A DNA stretch of 64,000 nucleotides from Pontibacter diazotrophicus (GCF_003367245.1 NZ_QRGR01000016.1:1-64000), one strand, 5' to 3'; counted from the first letter of the stretch, positions 33,996-43,125 are shown. The notes: a model not told the origin generated them from the sequence alone. Numbers and translations are program-made.

Positions 33996-36404
33996 ATGCA
34001 AACTGCTGAAGCGTCTATCACTCAAAAACTAACAGCTGAAGAGATCCTGAACGACTACCGTATTGGGTGGGAGAGCCGGCAGGCCAGCCTTGCCGGACGC
34101 AAGGAGGTGTTCATGGGCAAAGCGAAGTTCGGCATCTTCGGCGATGGAAAGGAACTGGCACAGTTGGCGATGGCCAAGTTTTTTATGCCCGGCGATTTCC
34201 GCTCCGGTTACTACCGCGACCAGACCCTGATGTTTGCAATAGGTGAGTTGACGCTACAGCAGTACTTTGCGCAACTATATGCCCACACAGATATAGAGGC
34301 AGACCCCTCCACGGCAGGCCGTGCCATGAATGGCCACTTCGGCACACGGTCTCTGGATGATGAGGGAAACTGGAAGAACCTGATGGAGATAAAGAACTCC
34401 AGCGCAGATATATCCCCGACAGCAGGGCAGATGCCGCGCCTCGTCGGGTTGGCTTATGCCTCGAAATTATACCGCCAAAATCCGCATCTGAAGCACCTGA
34501 AGCAGTTCTCCGCGAACGGAAATGAAGTAGCCTTCGGCACAATTGGCAACGCGTCTACCTCCGAGGGACCCTTCTTTGAGGCTATCAATGCGGCGGGTGT
34601 ATTGCAGATTCCGATGCTGGTCTCTGTCTGGGACGATGGCTACGGCATTTCGGTGCCAGCCGAATACCAGACCACAAAAGGCAGCATTTCTGAGATTCTG
34701 GCCGGCTTCCAGCGCAACAGCGAGGAGGAGCAGGGATACGAAATCTTTAAAGTAAAAGGCTGGGATTACATGGCCCTTTGCGAAACGTATGAGGCTGCTG
34801 TACGTGTTTGCCGCGAGCAGCACGTGCCGGTACTGGTGCACGTAGAGGAGATGACACAGCCGCAGGGCCATTCTACTTCCGGCTCGCATGAGCGTTACAA
34901 GCCTGTGGAGCGCCTGAAGTGGGAAGAGGAGTATGATTGCCTGAAAAAAATGCGTGAGTGGATGCTGGAGAATGGTATTGCCACTACAGAGCAGGTAGAT
35001 AAAATTGAAGCAGAGGCAAAAGATGCCGTTCGTGCTGCCCGTGGCAAGGCCTGGAGTGACTTTGCCGGCGCTATAAAAGAAGACCACGACGAAGCGCTGA
35101 AACTGCTGGATAACCTTGCTGCTGTCAGCGACCATACGACACAGATTGCCACTATCACCAAAGAGTTGCGTAAAATAGCTCCTCCCATCAGAAGCGACGC
35201 TGTGAAGGCCGTGCGTAAAGCGCTGCGCTTTGTGCGTGATGAGCGCAGCCAGGCCAAGCGTGAATTGGTTGGCTGGTTAGAGCAAGCCATGGGCGAAAAC
35301 GCAGATCGCTATAACTCCTACCTTTTCAGCCAGTCAGAAAAATCAGCGCTGCTGGTAGAGGAGGTAAAACCGGAGTTTGATGAGAACTCTCCTTCGGTGG
35401 ATGGCCGGGAGGTACTGCAGGCGTGCTTTGATGCTATGCTGGCCCGTGACCCGCGTGTGTTCGCCATTGGAGAAGACGTAGGCTATATAGGAGATGTGAA
35501 CCAGGCCTTTGCCGGTCTGCAGGAGAAGTATGGCGAATTACGCGTTACAGATACCGGCATCCGGGAGTGTACCATCATTGGGCAGGGGATAGGTGCTGCG
35601 CTTCGCGGCCTGCGCCCTATTGCTGAAATACAGTACCTCGACTATCTGCTATATGCTATCCAGATACTGTCTGATGACCTGGCTACTTTACAGTACCGCA
35701 CCAAAGGAGGGCAGAAGGCACCGCTCATTGTGCGTACGCGGGGTCACCGCCTGGAGGGCATCTGGCACTCCGGTTCACCAATCGGCATGGTACTCAACAG
35801 CCTTCGCGGAATGCACGTGCTCGTGCCACGCAGTATGACACAGGCAGCAGGATTCTACAACACGCTGTTAAAGTCAGATGAGCCTGCATTAATAATCGAG
35901 TGCCTGAATGGCTACCGCCTGAAGGAACGTATACCGAATAATATCGCGGAGTTTACCTTGCCGCTTGGCAAGCCTGAAATTCTGAAGGTTGGTACCGATA
36001 TTACCATTGTAACCTATGGCTCTATGTGCCGCATTGTGGTAGAGGCAGCCAAACAACTGGAAGAATACGGTATCTCGGCTGAAGTAATAGACGTGCAGAC
36101 GCTGTTACCGTTCGATACTGACCATATGATTACAGATTCAATCCGGAAAACAAACCGGGTGCTGTTTACTGATGAGGACGTGCCTGGTGGAGCCACCGGC
36201 TATATGATGCAACAGGTAGTGGATGAGCAGGGTGCATACCGTTGGCTGGATTCCAAGCCTCAGTGTCTGTCAGCACACGCGCACCGTCCTCCATACTCTT
36301 CTGATGGTGACTACTTTTCAAAGCCAAACGTGGAGGATGTATTCGAAACAGTATATGATATGATGCACGAAGCTGACCCAGAGGCCTATCCTGCCATCTA
36401 TTAA
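33996..36404 (+). CDS. fused 2-oxoacid dehydrogenase E1 alpha/beta subunits
   Basis: 802 residues joining both E1 subunits of a thiamine-diphosphate-dependent 2-oxoacid dehydrogenase in one chain. The alpha part (about 1-350) has FRSGYYRDQTLMF and the ThDP/Mg region EVAFGTIGNASTSEGPFFEAIN with WDDGYGISVP; a linker of about 100 helical residues follows; the beta part (about 455-795) has FAIGEDVGYIGDVNQAF, RVTDTGIRECTIIGQGIGAA, and VTYGSM with an intact C-terminal domain. It decarboxylates a 2-oxoacid, most likely a branched-chain one, and passes the acyl group to a lipoyl E2. No E2 or E3 gene is adjacent. The fusion is usual in Bacteroidota. Confidence 0.92.
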   Translation: MQTAEASITQKLTAEEILNDYRIGWESRQASLAGRKEVFMGKAKFGIFGDGKELAQLAMAKFFMPGDFRSGYYRDQTLMFAIGELTLQQYFAQLYAHTDIEADPSTAGRAMNGHFGTRSLDDEGNWKNLMEIKNSSADISPTAGQMPRLVGLAYASKLYRQNPHLKHLKQFSANGNEVAFGTIGNASTSEGPFFEAINAAGVLQIPMLVSVWDDGYGISVPAEYQTTKGSISEILAGFQRNSEEEQGYEIFKVKGWDYMALCETYEAAVRVCREQHVPVLVHVEEMTQPQGHSTSGSHERYKPVERLKWEEEYDCLKKMREWMLENGIATTEQVDKIEAEAKDAVRAARGKAWSDFAGAIKEDHDEALKLLDNLAAVSDHTTQIATITKELRKIAPPIRSDAVKAVRKALRFVRDERSQAKRELVGWLEQAMGENADRYNSYLFSQSEKSALLVEEVKPEFDENSPSVDGREVLQACFDAMLARDPRVFAIGEDVGYIGDVNQAFAGLQEKYGELRVTDTGIRECTIIGQGIGAALRGLRPIAEIQYLDYLLYAIQILSDDLATLQYRTKGGQKAPLIVRTRGHRLEGIWHSGSPIGMVLNSLRGMHVLVPRSMTQAAGFYNTLLKSDEPALIIECLNGYRLKERIPNNIAEFTLPLGKPEILKVGTDITIVTYGSMCRIVVEAAKQLEEYGISAEVIDVQTLLPFDTDHMITDSIRKTNRVLFTDEDVPGGATGYMMQQVVDEQGAYRWLDSKPQCLSAHAHRPPYSSDGDYFSKPNVEDVFETVYDMMHEADPEAYPAIY

Positions 36405-36413
36405 AGAGCCTTT

Positions 36414-36480
36414 AAAGAAAATTAACCATAAAAAAACCCGGCAGTTTAACTGCCGGGTTTTTTTATGGTTAATTTTCTTT
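36414..36480. terminator. bidirectional terminator (33-bp perfect stem)
   Basis: 36414-36446 pairs perfectly with 36448-36480; the core CCCGGCAGTT is flanked by runs of A/T on both sides. Serves the convergent E1 and lipoprotein genes and includes the last two bases of the latter's stop region. Confidence 0.93.
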
Positions 36481-37033
36481 ATTCTCCCTGGAAAAGCACA
36501 ACGTCATCTGAATAAACAACATTGCTCTTGTTCAGTGCTCTGTCATAAATGTATATTTCAAAGCGAACAGTATCCCTTGGGTCAAAAATGTCATTAGAGA
36601 AGTTGGTGAGTGTGTATCTTATCTCCCCTTCAAGGGTTTCATCCTGATCATCGGTAGAGAGGCGTGGAAAACGGCCGTTCAGGTTCAGGCTTGCTACCGG
36701 AAAAGGGTAAGGGACATAAATACTTCCCCTTTTGATCTGTAGATTTGCAAAAAAGTTGTTGAAATAAGGAGAGCTTTGATCGAAGGGTGGCTGGAAATCA
36801 GGATCTGAATTGCCTGTAGGAGTCCTTCGGAGCCCTAAATTACCGTCACCATCCGTAAAATCCACAACCACTACCAGGGAGTCAAACGTAATTCTGTTCT
36901 TAGTATAGGTGTACTGGTCTACGCGATCGAACGCGATAGTAGGTTCATTGGGGTAGTTCGGTTCCTCGCGGCAACCACTAACCAACAAGGCCAGCAGCAG
37001 CAAGGCTGCGCTATACTTTAGGAGGTATTTCAT
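36479..37033 (-). CDS. hypothetical lipoprotein
   Basis: 184 residues. Signal peptide with lipobox VSGC (Cys21), then an acidic beta-strand-rich domain: PTIAFDRVDQYTYTKN, LVVVVDFTDGDGNLGLRR (a conserved calcium-binding-like DGDGN loop), and RDTVRFEIYIYDRALNKSN near the end. The pattern matches a family of Bacteroidota lipoproteins found as single genes; function unknown. Lipid-anchored, probably periplasmic or surface-exposed. The divergent LuxE-like gene starts 69 bases away. Confidence 0.75.
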   Translation of the reverse strand: MKYLLKYSAALLLLALLVSGCREEPNYPNEPTIAFDRVDQYTYTKNRITFDSLVVVVDFTDGDGNLGLRRTPTGNSDPDFQPPFDQSSPYFNNFFANLQIKRGSIYVPYPFPVASLNLNGRFPRLSTDDQDETLEGEIRYTLTNFSNDIFDPRDTVRFEIYIYDRALNKSNVVYSDDVVLFQGE

Positions 37034-37102
37034 ATAGGATATCAGAAAATGAAGCTAAATTTACTAAAACTAACGCAGGAAATATAGGATTTGTTGTATT
37101 CA

Positions 37103-38098
37103 ATGGACTATAAAAAACATCATATCAGCCTGCTGCAGCAACAGGAGCTTGCAGACTTTAAGACTGCTGCCTTGGATCTGTTCCGTTACCAGGCGCAGCA
37201 CAATGCTGTTTACAGGTCATACATCCAGTATCTGGGTATAGAACCAGGCGGAGTACAGGTGCCGGAGCAGATTCCGTTTTTGCCGATAGAGTTCTTCAAG
37301 GAACATGAAGTAAAAACAGATGCTTTCGAGGCTGAGGCTATTTTTTACAGCAGCGGCACGACCCAACAAACCCGAAGCCGCCATTTTGTATCTGACCTTG
37401 CGTTGTATGACCACATAACAGAGCATACCTTTGAGAAGTTCTACGGGCCCCTGCAAAGTTATGTCGTGCTGGCTCTGCTTCCGTCTTACCTTGAGCAGGG
37501 AGGTTCTTCGCTGGTAGCCATGGTTGACCATTTTATCAGAAAGACGGGGCAGCAGGAGGAAGGTTTTTACCTGCGCGAGCACGACAAACTGTTGCAGGCC
37601 CTACGGCAGGCAAGACAACGTGGAAAGAAGGTCTTGCTGATAGGAGTTTCATACGCCCTGCTGGACCTGGCAGACAAATTGAAAGGGAAGGAGGACTTTA
37701 GCGGCGTCATTGTAATGGAGACAGGAGGGATGAAAGGCCGCCGCCGCGAGATGATTCGGGAAGAGTTACACGCACAGCTAAAAAGGGGCTTTGGCGTAGA
37801 CACCATTCACTCGGAGTACGGCATGACGGAGCTGCTCTCGCAGGGATATTCCAAAGGCGAAGGCATTTTCTGGCCCGGCTATACCATGCGCATTCTCCTC
37901 CGCGACCTTAACGACCCTTTCGATATTAGTCCTGACCATCGCTCCGGCGGCATCAACGTGATAGATCTGGCTAATGTTGACTCCTGTGCTTTTATTGAGA
38001 CCAAAGATATTGGACGGGTTCACGCGGATGGCAGCTTTGAAGTACTTGGGCGTTTCGACAACTCAGATATAAGAGGATGTAATTTACTTGTTGTCTGA
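37103..38098 (+). CDS. LuxE/PaaK-like acyl-protein synthetase
   Basis: 331 residues from the ATG at 37103. Belongs to the adenylate-forming superfamily group that includes LuxE (acyl-protein synthetase) and phenylacetate-CoA ligase: IPFLPIEFFKEHEVKT, the P-loop-like IFYSSGTTQQTRSRHFV, VIVMETGGMKGRRREMIREEL, and HSEYGMTELLSQGYS with the ATP-binding YGMTE motif, ending in an IETKDIGRV domain. No luxCDAB genes are present, so it is not luminescence. Such genes usually activate a carboxylic acid in polysaccharide or lipid modification (family knowledge). The MtfA-like gene follows 35 bases downstream, suggesting co-transcription. Confidence 0.82.
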   Translation: MDYKKHHISLLQQQELADFKTAALDLFRYQAQHNAVYRSYIQYLGIEPGGVQVPEQIPFLPIEFFKEHEVKTDAFEAEAIFYSSGTTQQTRSRHFVSDLALYDHITEHTFEKFYGPLQSYVVLALLPSYLEQGGSSLVAMVDHFIRKTGQQEEGFYLREHDKLLQALRQARQRGKKVLLIGVSYALLDLADKLKGKEDFSGVIVMETGGMKGRRREMIREELHAQLKRGFGVDTIHSEYGMTELLSQGYSKGEGIFWPGYTMRILLRDLNDPFDISPDHRSGGINVIDLANVDSCAFIETKDIGRVHADGSFEVLGRFDNSDIRGCNLLVV

Positions 38099-38133
38099 GC
38101 ATCTTTCCTGCTTAGGGCGCGTTTAAGAGAGGC

Positions 38134-39057
38134 ATGGGTTACATTGTTTTTTTTGCATTGGTAGCAGGCGTATGCCTGCTTTTTTATAGATGGGCCACCC
38201 GCAAAACGCGCAGGCGCAAAAAAGTGCTGGCGCAGGAGTTTCCGGCAGAGTGGCGCAAAATTCTGATGGATCGGGTTGGCTTTTACCATACCCTGAAAAC
38301 CGACGAAGACAAGCGGCGCTTTGAGAAGATGCTGCAGCTCTTCCTGTCAGAGAAGCGAATTACTGGCATAGATGTGGTGGTGGACGACCTGACGAAGATA
38401 TTGGTTGGCGCGAGTGCCATCATCCCTATCTTCGGTTTCCGGGACTGGGAGTACCAGAACCTGGGAGAGGTACTGGTGTTTCCGGGAAGTATCAAGCGCT
38501 ACAAGAACGAAAACAATGAGGCGGTTTCAGAAGTGCTGGGGCGTGTGAATCCTTTCCAGAACGACCACTACGTAACCCTTTCCAAGCCTGCCCTGGAGCG
38601 CGGCTTCAATGATATGGCCGACCGGAAGAATGTGGGCATCCATGAGTTCGCCCACATGCTGGACCAGGCAGACGGCGAGATAGACGGTACACCGGAAGCC
38701 TATTTGCCAGATGATCTAATAAGGCCCTGGCAGGAGCTGATGTACCGGAAAATAAAGAAAATCAAGCAGGGTGAATCCGATATCAACAATTATGGCGCTA
38801 CCAGCGAGGCGGAGTTCTTTGCCGTCGTTACAGAATATTTTTTCGAGAAGCCAGACCAATTGGCCGAGAAGCACCCCGAGCTATACAAGTTGCTGACAGA
38901 GATTTTTCATCAGAAGAACATCAAGCGCCGATTCCGGATCAACTTTAAGGAACTACTGAATCCCTATGGCAAACGCGTGGGCCGCAACGAACCCTGCCCC
39001 TGCGGCAGCGGCGAGAAATATAAGAAGTGTTGCAAGCTTAAGAAGTCTGCAGCTTGA
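38134..39057 (+). CDS. MtfA-like zinc peptidase with C-terminal SEC-C motif
   Basis: 307 residues. After an N-terminal hydrophobic helix (GYIVFFALVAGVCLLFYRW) that anchors it in the membrane comes an MtfA (M90) metallopeptidase domain with the zinc motif HEFAHMLDQADG and a downstream Glu in EAEFFAVVTEYFFEKP. E. coli MtfA is cytosolic and interacts with the repressor Mlc; here the membrane anchor differs. The final 25 residues are a SEC-C zinc motif (RNEPCPCGSGEKYKKCC), as found at the end of SecA. A membrane-anchored MtfA with a SEC-C tail is unusual relative to the E. coli protein. Confidence 0.88.
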   Translation: MGYIVFFALVAGVCLLFYRWATRKTRRRKKVLAQEFPAEWRKILMDRVGFYHTLKTDEDKRRFEKMLQLFLSEKRITGIDVVVDDLTKILVGASAIIPIFGFRDWEYQNLGEVLVFPGSIKRYKNENNEAVSEVLGRVNPFQNDHYVTLSKPALERGFNDMADRKNVGIHEFAHMLDQADGEIDGTPEAYLPDDLIRPWQELMYRKIKKIKQGESDINNYGATSEAEFFAVVTEYFFEKPDQLAEKHPELYKLLTEIFHQKNIKRRFRINFKELLNPYGKRVGRNEPCPCGSGEKYKKCCKLKKSAA

Positions 39058-39116
39058 TTTTCGTTGTTAGTTATTCGTTTTTCGATGATGGGGAAGATAC
39101 TACGTTCATTGTTTTT

Positions 39117-39269
39117 AAGTCTCAGCTGGACGACCTGTTGATAGATATAAATTCTAATGTTTTTAGCTCCAGCGGAGCGACCTGTAACTTTGTGTCAGAC
39201 AGGTCGCTCCGCTGGAGCTAAAGGTTTTTGTAGTCCATATGCTATCAACAGGTCGCTCCGCTGGGACTT
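39117..39269 (+). repeat. nested-palindrome repeat element, copy 1
   Basis: An element of about 153 bases with outer arms (39117-39144 and 39242-39269) around inner arms (about 39162-39185 and 39199-39222, AGCTCCAGCGGAGCGACCTGT and its complement). The same element lies inverted at 40569-40719. The spacers between the arms are also conserved. Looks like a REP doublet or MITE. Confidence 0.85.
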
Positions 39270-39382
39270 TTTGAATTAACCCATGCTTATGATGAATGAC
39301 ATTAAAAGGTCCTGATTCCCCTGTGCTTCTTCTCGCTAAAAGAGCTTGATTGTTATACTTTCGCACAATGCACATTAAAAAA

Positions 39383-40498
39383 TTAAAACGAACAACGAAT
39401 AACAAGCAGCCCCTGCTTCAGCCGCTGCATAGCCTCCTGAAGCTTTGGCATTTCTATCGCAAAGGACATACGGGCGTGGCCGGGGGCACCGAAGTAGTCT
39501 CCGGGTACGAGTTCTAAGCTGTGGCTTTCGCGAAGGTATCGGCAGAGGTCGACGGAGGTGGTTATAGTTTCACCGGACGGTGTTTCCCTGTTGAGGTAAT
39601 GGCTAAAATCAGGGAAGAAGTAGTAGGCGCCGTCGGGTGTATAGTACTTCACTTCCGGTATCGCGTCCAGCCCTTCCTGCATCAACTGCCTGTTTTGCGC
39701 CAGCACCTCCAGCATAGGAGGTAGCGCCTGGTCTTGCTTTTCGAGGGTAGCCAGTGCGGCGTCCTGTAGAAACACACTCACACCTGCTAAAGTACTTCCC
39801 TGGAAATCAATACACTTCTTGATTACCTCTTCCGGGCCTAGCATGTAACCCAAGCGCCAACCAGACATGGCAAAAGACTTGGAGAAGCCGTTTATGAGGA
39901 AGATTCTTTCTTCTTTCGCCCCCTTGCAGGAAAGGAGAGAAGTAAAAGGCCTGCTGTAAGTAACACGGTCATATATTTCATCTGACAGGATATATAAGTT
40001 CGGAAATTCATTTGTCACCTCCAGCAATGCCTCCAGCTCGGATTTTGTATAAATGCGGCCGGTAGGGTTGCCGGGGTTCGTTAATAAAAGTATACGGCTA
40101 CGGCTGTTCAGGGTCTTGCGGAGCGCTTCAGGAGTTAGGGCATAGCCTTCGGATAGCTGCGTCGGGAGGGGCACCAGCATACCTTTACTGTATTTCATCA
40201 GCTCATGAAACCCGAACCAGGCCGGTGTCGGCACTACCACCTCGTCTCCCTGGCACAGCAGTATAGTGAACAAATTGAACAGCGCCTGCTTACTGCCTGG
40301 CGTGATGAGTACCTGCTCCGGCCTTACGTTAAGTCCGTCCTTATTATATGTGTTGCAAATCGCCTGTCGCAGTTCCAGCGTGCCTTCTGTGGGGCCATAA
40401 AATGTTTTACCGGCTTGCAAAGCGGAAATAGCGGCTGCAGTGGCCGCTCCCGGGCTACGGAAATAGCTGGAGCCGGAGGCAAGGGAGATGTATTCCAT
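39383..40498 (-). CDS. PLP-dependent aminotransferase class I/II
   Basis: 371 residues of fold-type I aminotransferase. Recognisable parts are YGPTEGTLELRQAI, PGSKQALFNLFTILLCQGDEVVVPTPAWFGF, LTNPGNPTGRIYTKSELEAL (substrate-arginine side), LSDEIYDRVTY (Asp and Tyr that hold PLP) and NGFSKSFAMSGWRLGY with the PLP-binding Lys. It transfers an amino group from an amino acid to a 2-oxoacid; closest to aspartate-type aminotransferases by motif. The whole gene is bracketed by two inverted copies of a palindromic repeat element. The C-terminal residues LLVIRCSF run close to that repeat and may have been altered by it. Confidence 0.88.
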   Translation of the reverse strand: MEYISLASGSSYFRSPGAATAAAISALQAGKTFYGPTEGTLELRQAICNTYNKDGLNVRPEQVLITPGSKQALFNLFTILLCQGDEVVVPTPAWFGFHELMKYSKGMLVPLPTQLSEGYALTPEALRKTLNSRSRILLLTNPGNPTGRIYTKSELEALLEVTNEFPNLYILSDEIYDRVTYSRPFTSLLSCKGAKEERIFLINGFSKSFAMSGWRLGYMLGPEEVIKKCIDFQGSTLAGVSVFLQDAALATLEKQDQALPPMLEVLAQNRQLMQEGLDAIPEVKYYTPDGAYYFFPDFSHYLNRETPSGETITTSVDLCRYLRESHSLELVPGDYFGAPGHARMSFAIEMPKLQEAMQRLKQGLLVIRCSF

Positions 40499-40568
40499 GG
40501 CAGGATGATAGAATTTCAGTTTTTCAAAAGAAATAAGCTTACGTTTTATTCACTCGCATCATGTAAAG

Positions 40569-40719
40569 AGTCTCAGCGGGACGACCTGTTGATAGCCTGA
40601 TAGCCTACATAAACCTTTAGCTCCAGAGGAGCGACCTGTTTAACAAAGCTACAGATCGCTCCTCTGGAGCTAAAGAGCATTAGAAATTATATCTATCAAC
40701 AGGTCGTCCCGCTGGGACT
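40569..40719 (-). repeat. nested-palindrome repeat element, copy 2 (inverted)
   Basis: Same structure as at 39117-39269 but reversed. Its inner stem carries CCAGAGGAGC/GCTCCTCTGG where copy 1 has CCAGCGGAGC/GCTCCGCTGG, i.e. a paired change that keeps base pairing. Outer arms pair perfectly here and imperfectly in copy 1. Confidence 0.85.
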
Positions 40720-40774
40720 GGAATTAGCTCGTACATGAGTTTTCATAATATTAGCGAACTATGTATTTATCTCT

Positions 40775-40802
40775 TTTCATCCGTGCTTAAGCACGGATGA
40801 AA
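40775..40802. repeat. 28-bp perfect palindrome downstream of egtD
   Basis: TTTCATCCGTGCTT followed directly by its complement. Between egtD's stop (40839) and the repeat element. No T run, so a weak terminator at most. Confidence 0.5.
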
Positions 40803-40838
40803 TAGAAACAAGCTTTGGAGCTACAAAGGCTATACAGC

Positions 40839-41846
40839 TTAACCCACAGTGAAAAGTACGTCTGCGAAGCCGCAGGCATCATCCTGGAAAACAGTTTCAA
40901 CGCTGAAGCCGCAGGCTTTTCCCAACTCCGACACCTGCTGCAGCGAGTATTTGTGCGAGTTCTCTGTATGAATGGCCTCCCAGGCATCAAAATGAAAGGT
41001 TTGGCCGGTGTCCCGGATATACACGTCCTGGTCCTTTTTGCTGACAAGGAAGCTGCGCATCACCCCTTCGTGCGGGTTGTAGATAGGGTAGTGGCGGAAC
41101 TGGTCTATGTCAAAATTACCGCCCAGTTCGCTGTTAATGCGGCGCAGCAGGTTCAGGTTAAACTCGGCTGTTACACCGGACGCATCGTTGTAAGCGCTTA
41201 AGATAGTGTCCGGGTCTTTGCGCAGGTCGATGCCCATCAGGAGTTTATCCCCGGGGCTAAGGTTGCTGCAGATGCGCTGCAGGAAGTGTTTGCTTTCGTC
41301 TGCCTTAAAGTTGCCGATGTTGGAGCCCAGAAACAGCACGACCTTGCGCTCTGATTTATTCTCCTGCAGCCATTCCAGCGCCGGAAAGTACTCGCCCACT
41401 ACAGCCTGTACGTCCACGGAAGGCATTTCCTGTTGCAGGCTATCGTTGAGCTGGCGCATGGCGTCTCCGGATATATCCACGGGCACATAATCAAAAGCGC
41501 TTTTTTGCTCATTCAGCTCCCGCAGCAGAATTTTAGTTTTCATGGCGTCGCCGGCACCTAAGTCAATCAAATGGAAAAAGCTGTTTTCAGCAAACTGCTT
41601 TGCCATTTCCTGCCGGTTTTCCGTTAGCACTTTAAACTCGCAGCGGGTCAGGTAGTATTCTGGCAGCGCCATAATGTCCTGGAAAAGCTTGCTGCCAGCG
41701 GCATCATAGAAGTAGCGCGAAGGCAGGGATTTTGGCTCTTGGCTGAGCCCCTCGGCCACAACCTTAGCAAAGGTCTCTGTACTGTTGGTGCCGTCCTCTT
41801 GGCGGCTCAAATCTATCATGGGTGCTACTGTTCGGGTCAATTCCAT
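40839..41846 (-). CDS. egtD: L-histidine N-alpha-methyltransferase EgtD
   Basis: 335 residues from the ATG at 41846, four bases after the egtB stop; a longer upstream frame overlaps egtB and is rejected. EgtD trimethylates histidine to hercynine with S-adenosylmethionine. Visible are SRYFYDAAGSKLFQDIMALPEYYLTRCE (histidine-binding N-terminal region), HLIDLGAGDAMKTKILL (SAM-binding glycine loop), VVLFLGSNIGNF and LLMGIDLRKD, followed by the lid with YNDASGVTAEFNLNLL. Second gene of the egtB-egtD operon for ergothioneine. Cytoplasmic. Confidence 0.95.
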   Translation of the reverse strand: MELTRTVAPMIDLSRQEDGTNSTETFAKVVAEGLSQEPKSLPSRYFYDAAGSKLFQDIMALPEYYLTRCEFKVLTENRQEMAKQFAENSFFHLIDLGAGDAMKTKILLRELNEQKSAFDYVPVDISGDAMRQLNDSLQQEMPSVDVQAVVGEYFPALEWLQENKSERKVVLFLGSNIGNFKADESKHFLQRICSNLSPGDKLLMGIDLRKDPDTILSAYNDASGVTAEFNLNLLRRINSELGGNFDIDQFRHYPIYNPHEGVMRSFLVSKKDQDVYIRDTGQTFHFDAWEAIHTENSHKYSLQQVSELGKACGFSVETVFQDDACGFADVLFTVG

Positions 41847-41850
41847 CTGT

Positions 41851-43125
41851 TTATTTTTGTGCAAGCCGGATGCCGTTGTACTGCCAGCGCTTATCGGGGT
41901 GAAAGAAATTGCGATAGGTTGTCCGGATGTGGCTTTCGGAGGTGGCGCAGGAGCCACCACGCAGCACCATCTGGTTTAGCATAAACTTACCGTTGTACTC
42001 GCCAATGGCACCGGGCGCTTTCGTGAAACCCGGGTAGGGGTGATAGGCGCTGTAGGTCCATTCCCAAACATTACCAAATAGCTGTTGCAGTCCCTCGGCA
42101 GCAGGGTCTGCGGCGGTAGGCTCCAGTAGCCCGCTTTCCACAAAGTTTCCTCCTGTAGGTTGATATACCTGCGAGGCCGCCTCCCACTCAAACTCTGTGA
42201 GCAGGCGCTTTCCGGCCCAGTTGGCATAGGCGTCTGCTTCGTAAAAACTCAGGTGGCACACCGGGTCATTCAGGTTCACCTTTTCCAGCCCGTGCATCGT
42301 GAAGCGGTGCCAGGCATCCTCCTGTTTTACCCAGTACAGCGGTGCTTCCAGGTTCTGGGTATTTACCAGCGCAAACCCCTCATCCAGCCAATGCCTGAAA
42401 TCCCTATACCCGCCATCCTGCATAAACTCCAAATACTCTCCATTGGTCACAAGCCTGTTCATGATCCGGAAGTCCTCCAAAAGCACCTCATGCACGCCCA
42501 GTTCATTATCAAAACTAAAGCCCTCGCCCTGGAAGCCGATGGTGTACGTGCCGCCCGGAATTTCTAAAAAAGTAGCTTTGGTTGCCTGATAGTTGCCTGG
42601 CTGCTGTTGCTGTGGCTTATAAACTGGCAGCAGCGGGTTGGTGCTGAGAATATACTTGATGTCGGTGATGAGTAGTTCCTGGTGCTGCTGCTCGTGCTGC
42701 AGGCCCAGTTGCAACACTGGCAAAAGTTCAGCTAACTTCTCTTCATCCAGTTGCTTGAAAAGCCGCTGCATATGCTCGTCCACGTGTTGGCGGTAAGCAT
42801 AGATGTCGCGCAGTGGCGGGCGTGTGAGGGTGCTGCGCTGGTCGCGCTGCACACGGCTGCCCACGCTGTTGTAGTAGGAGTTGAAAAGGTAGCTGTACTG
42901 CTTATGAAAAAGCTTATAGCCCGGCAGGTGTGGCTGCAACAGGAAGGTTTCGAAGAACCAACTGGTATGCGCCATGTGCCACTTGGGAGGACTTACATCT
43001 ATAATGGGTTGTACTACGGTGTCCTCCGGCTCCAGCGGCTGGCAAATAGATTCAGTGCGGGCACGAATATGCTGGTATTGTTGTGTTGTTTCCTGTGTGG
43101 CAGGTGCTGTAAAAATGGTGCTCAT
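41851..43125 (-). CDS. egtB: ergothioneine sulfoxide-forming enzyme EgtB
   Basis: 424 residues: an N-terminal DinB-like four-helix domain and a C-terminal formylglycine-generating-enzyme-like domain. EgtB is a non-haem iron enzyme that joins hercynine to a thiol donor with oxygen. The iron ligands fit His50 or His53 (PKWHMAHTSWFFE) and His144/His148 in HEQQHQE. The FGE-like part shows IPGGTYTIGFQGEGFSFDNE, FEWEAASQVYQPTGG and NVWEWTYSAYHPYPGF. EgtA, EgtC and EgtE are not nearby, so cysteine rather than gamma-glutamylcysteine may be the donor and a separate lyase is needed (inference). Co-transcribed with egtD. Confidence 0.95.
   Translation of the reverse strand: MSTIFTAPATQETTQQYQHIRARTESICQPLEPEDTVVQPIIDVSPPKWHMAHTSWFFETFLLQPHLPGYKLFHKQYSYLFNSYYNSVGSRVQRDQRSTLTRPPLRDIYAYRQHVDEHMQRLFKQLDEEKLAELLPVLQLGLQHEQQHQELLITDIKYILSTNPLLPVYKPQQQQPGNYQATKATFLEIPGGTYTIGFQGEGFSFDNELGVHEVLLEDFRIMNRLVTNGEYLEFMQDGGYRDFRHWLDEGFALVNTQNLEAPLYWVKQEDAWHRFTMHGLEKVNLNDPVCHLSFYEADAYANWAGKRLLTEFEWEAASQVYQPTGGNFVESGLLEPTAADPAAEGLQQLFGNVWEWTYSAYHPYPGFTKAPGAIGEYNGKFMLNQMVLRGGSCATSESHIRTTYRNFFHPDKRWQYNGIRLAQK

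Noticed and set aside
37103..38098. Bioluminescence (lux) gene cluster
   Set aside because: Only a LuxE/PaaK-like gene is present; no luciferase or reductase genes.
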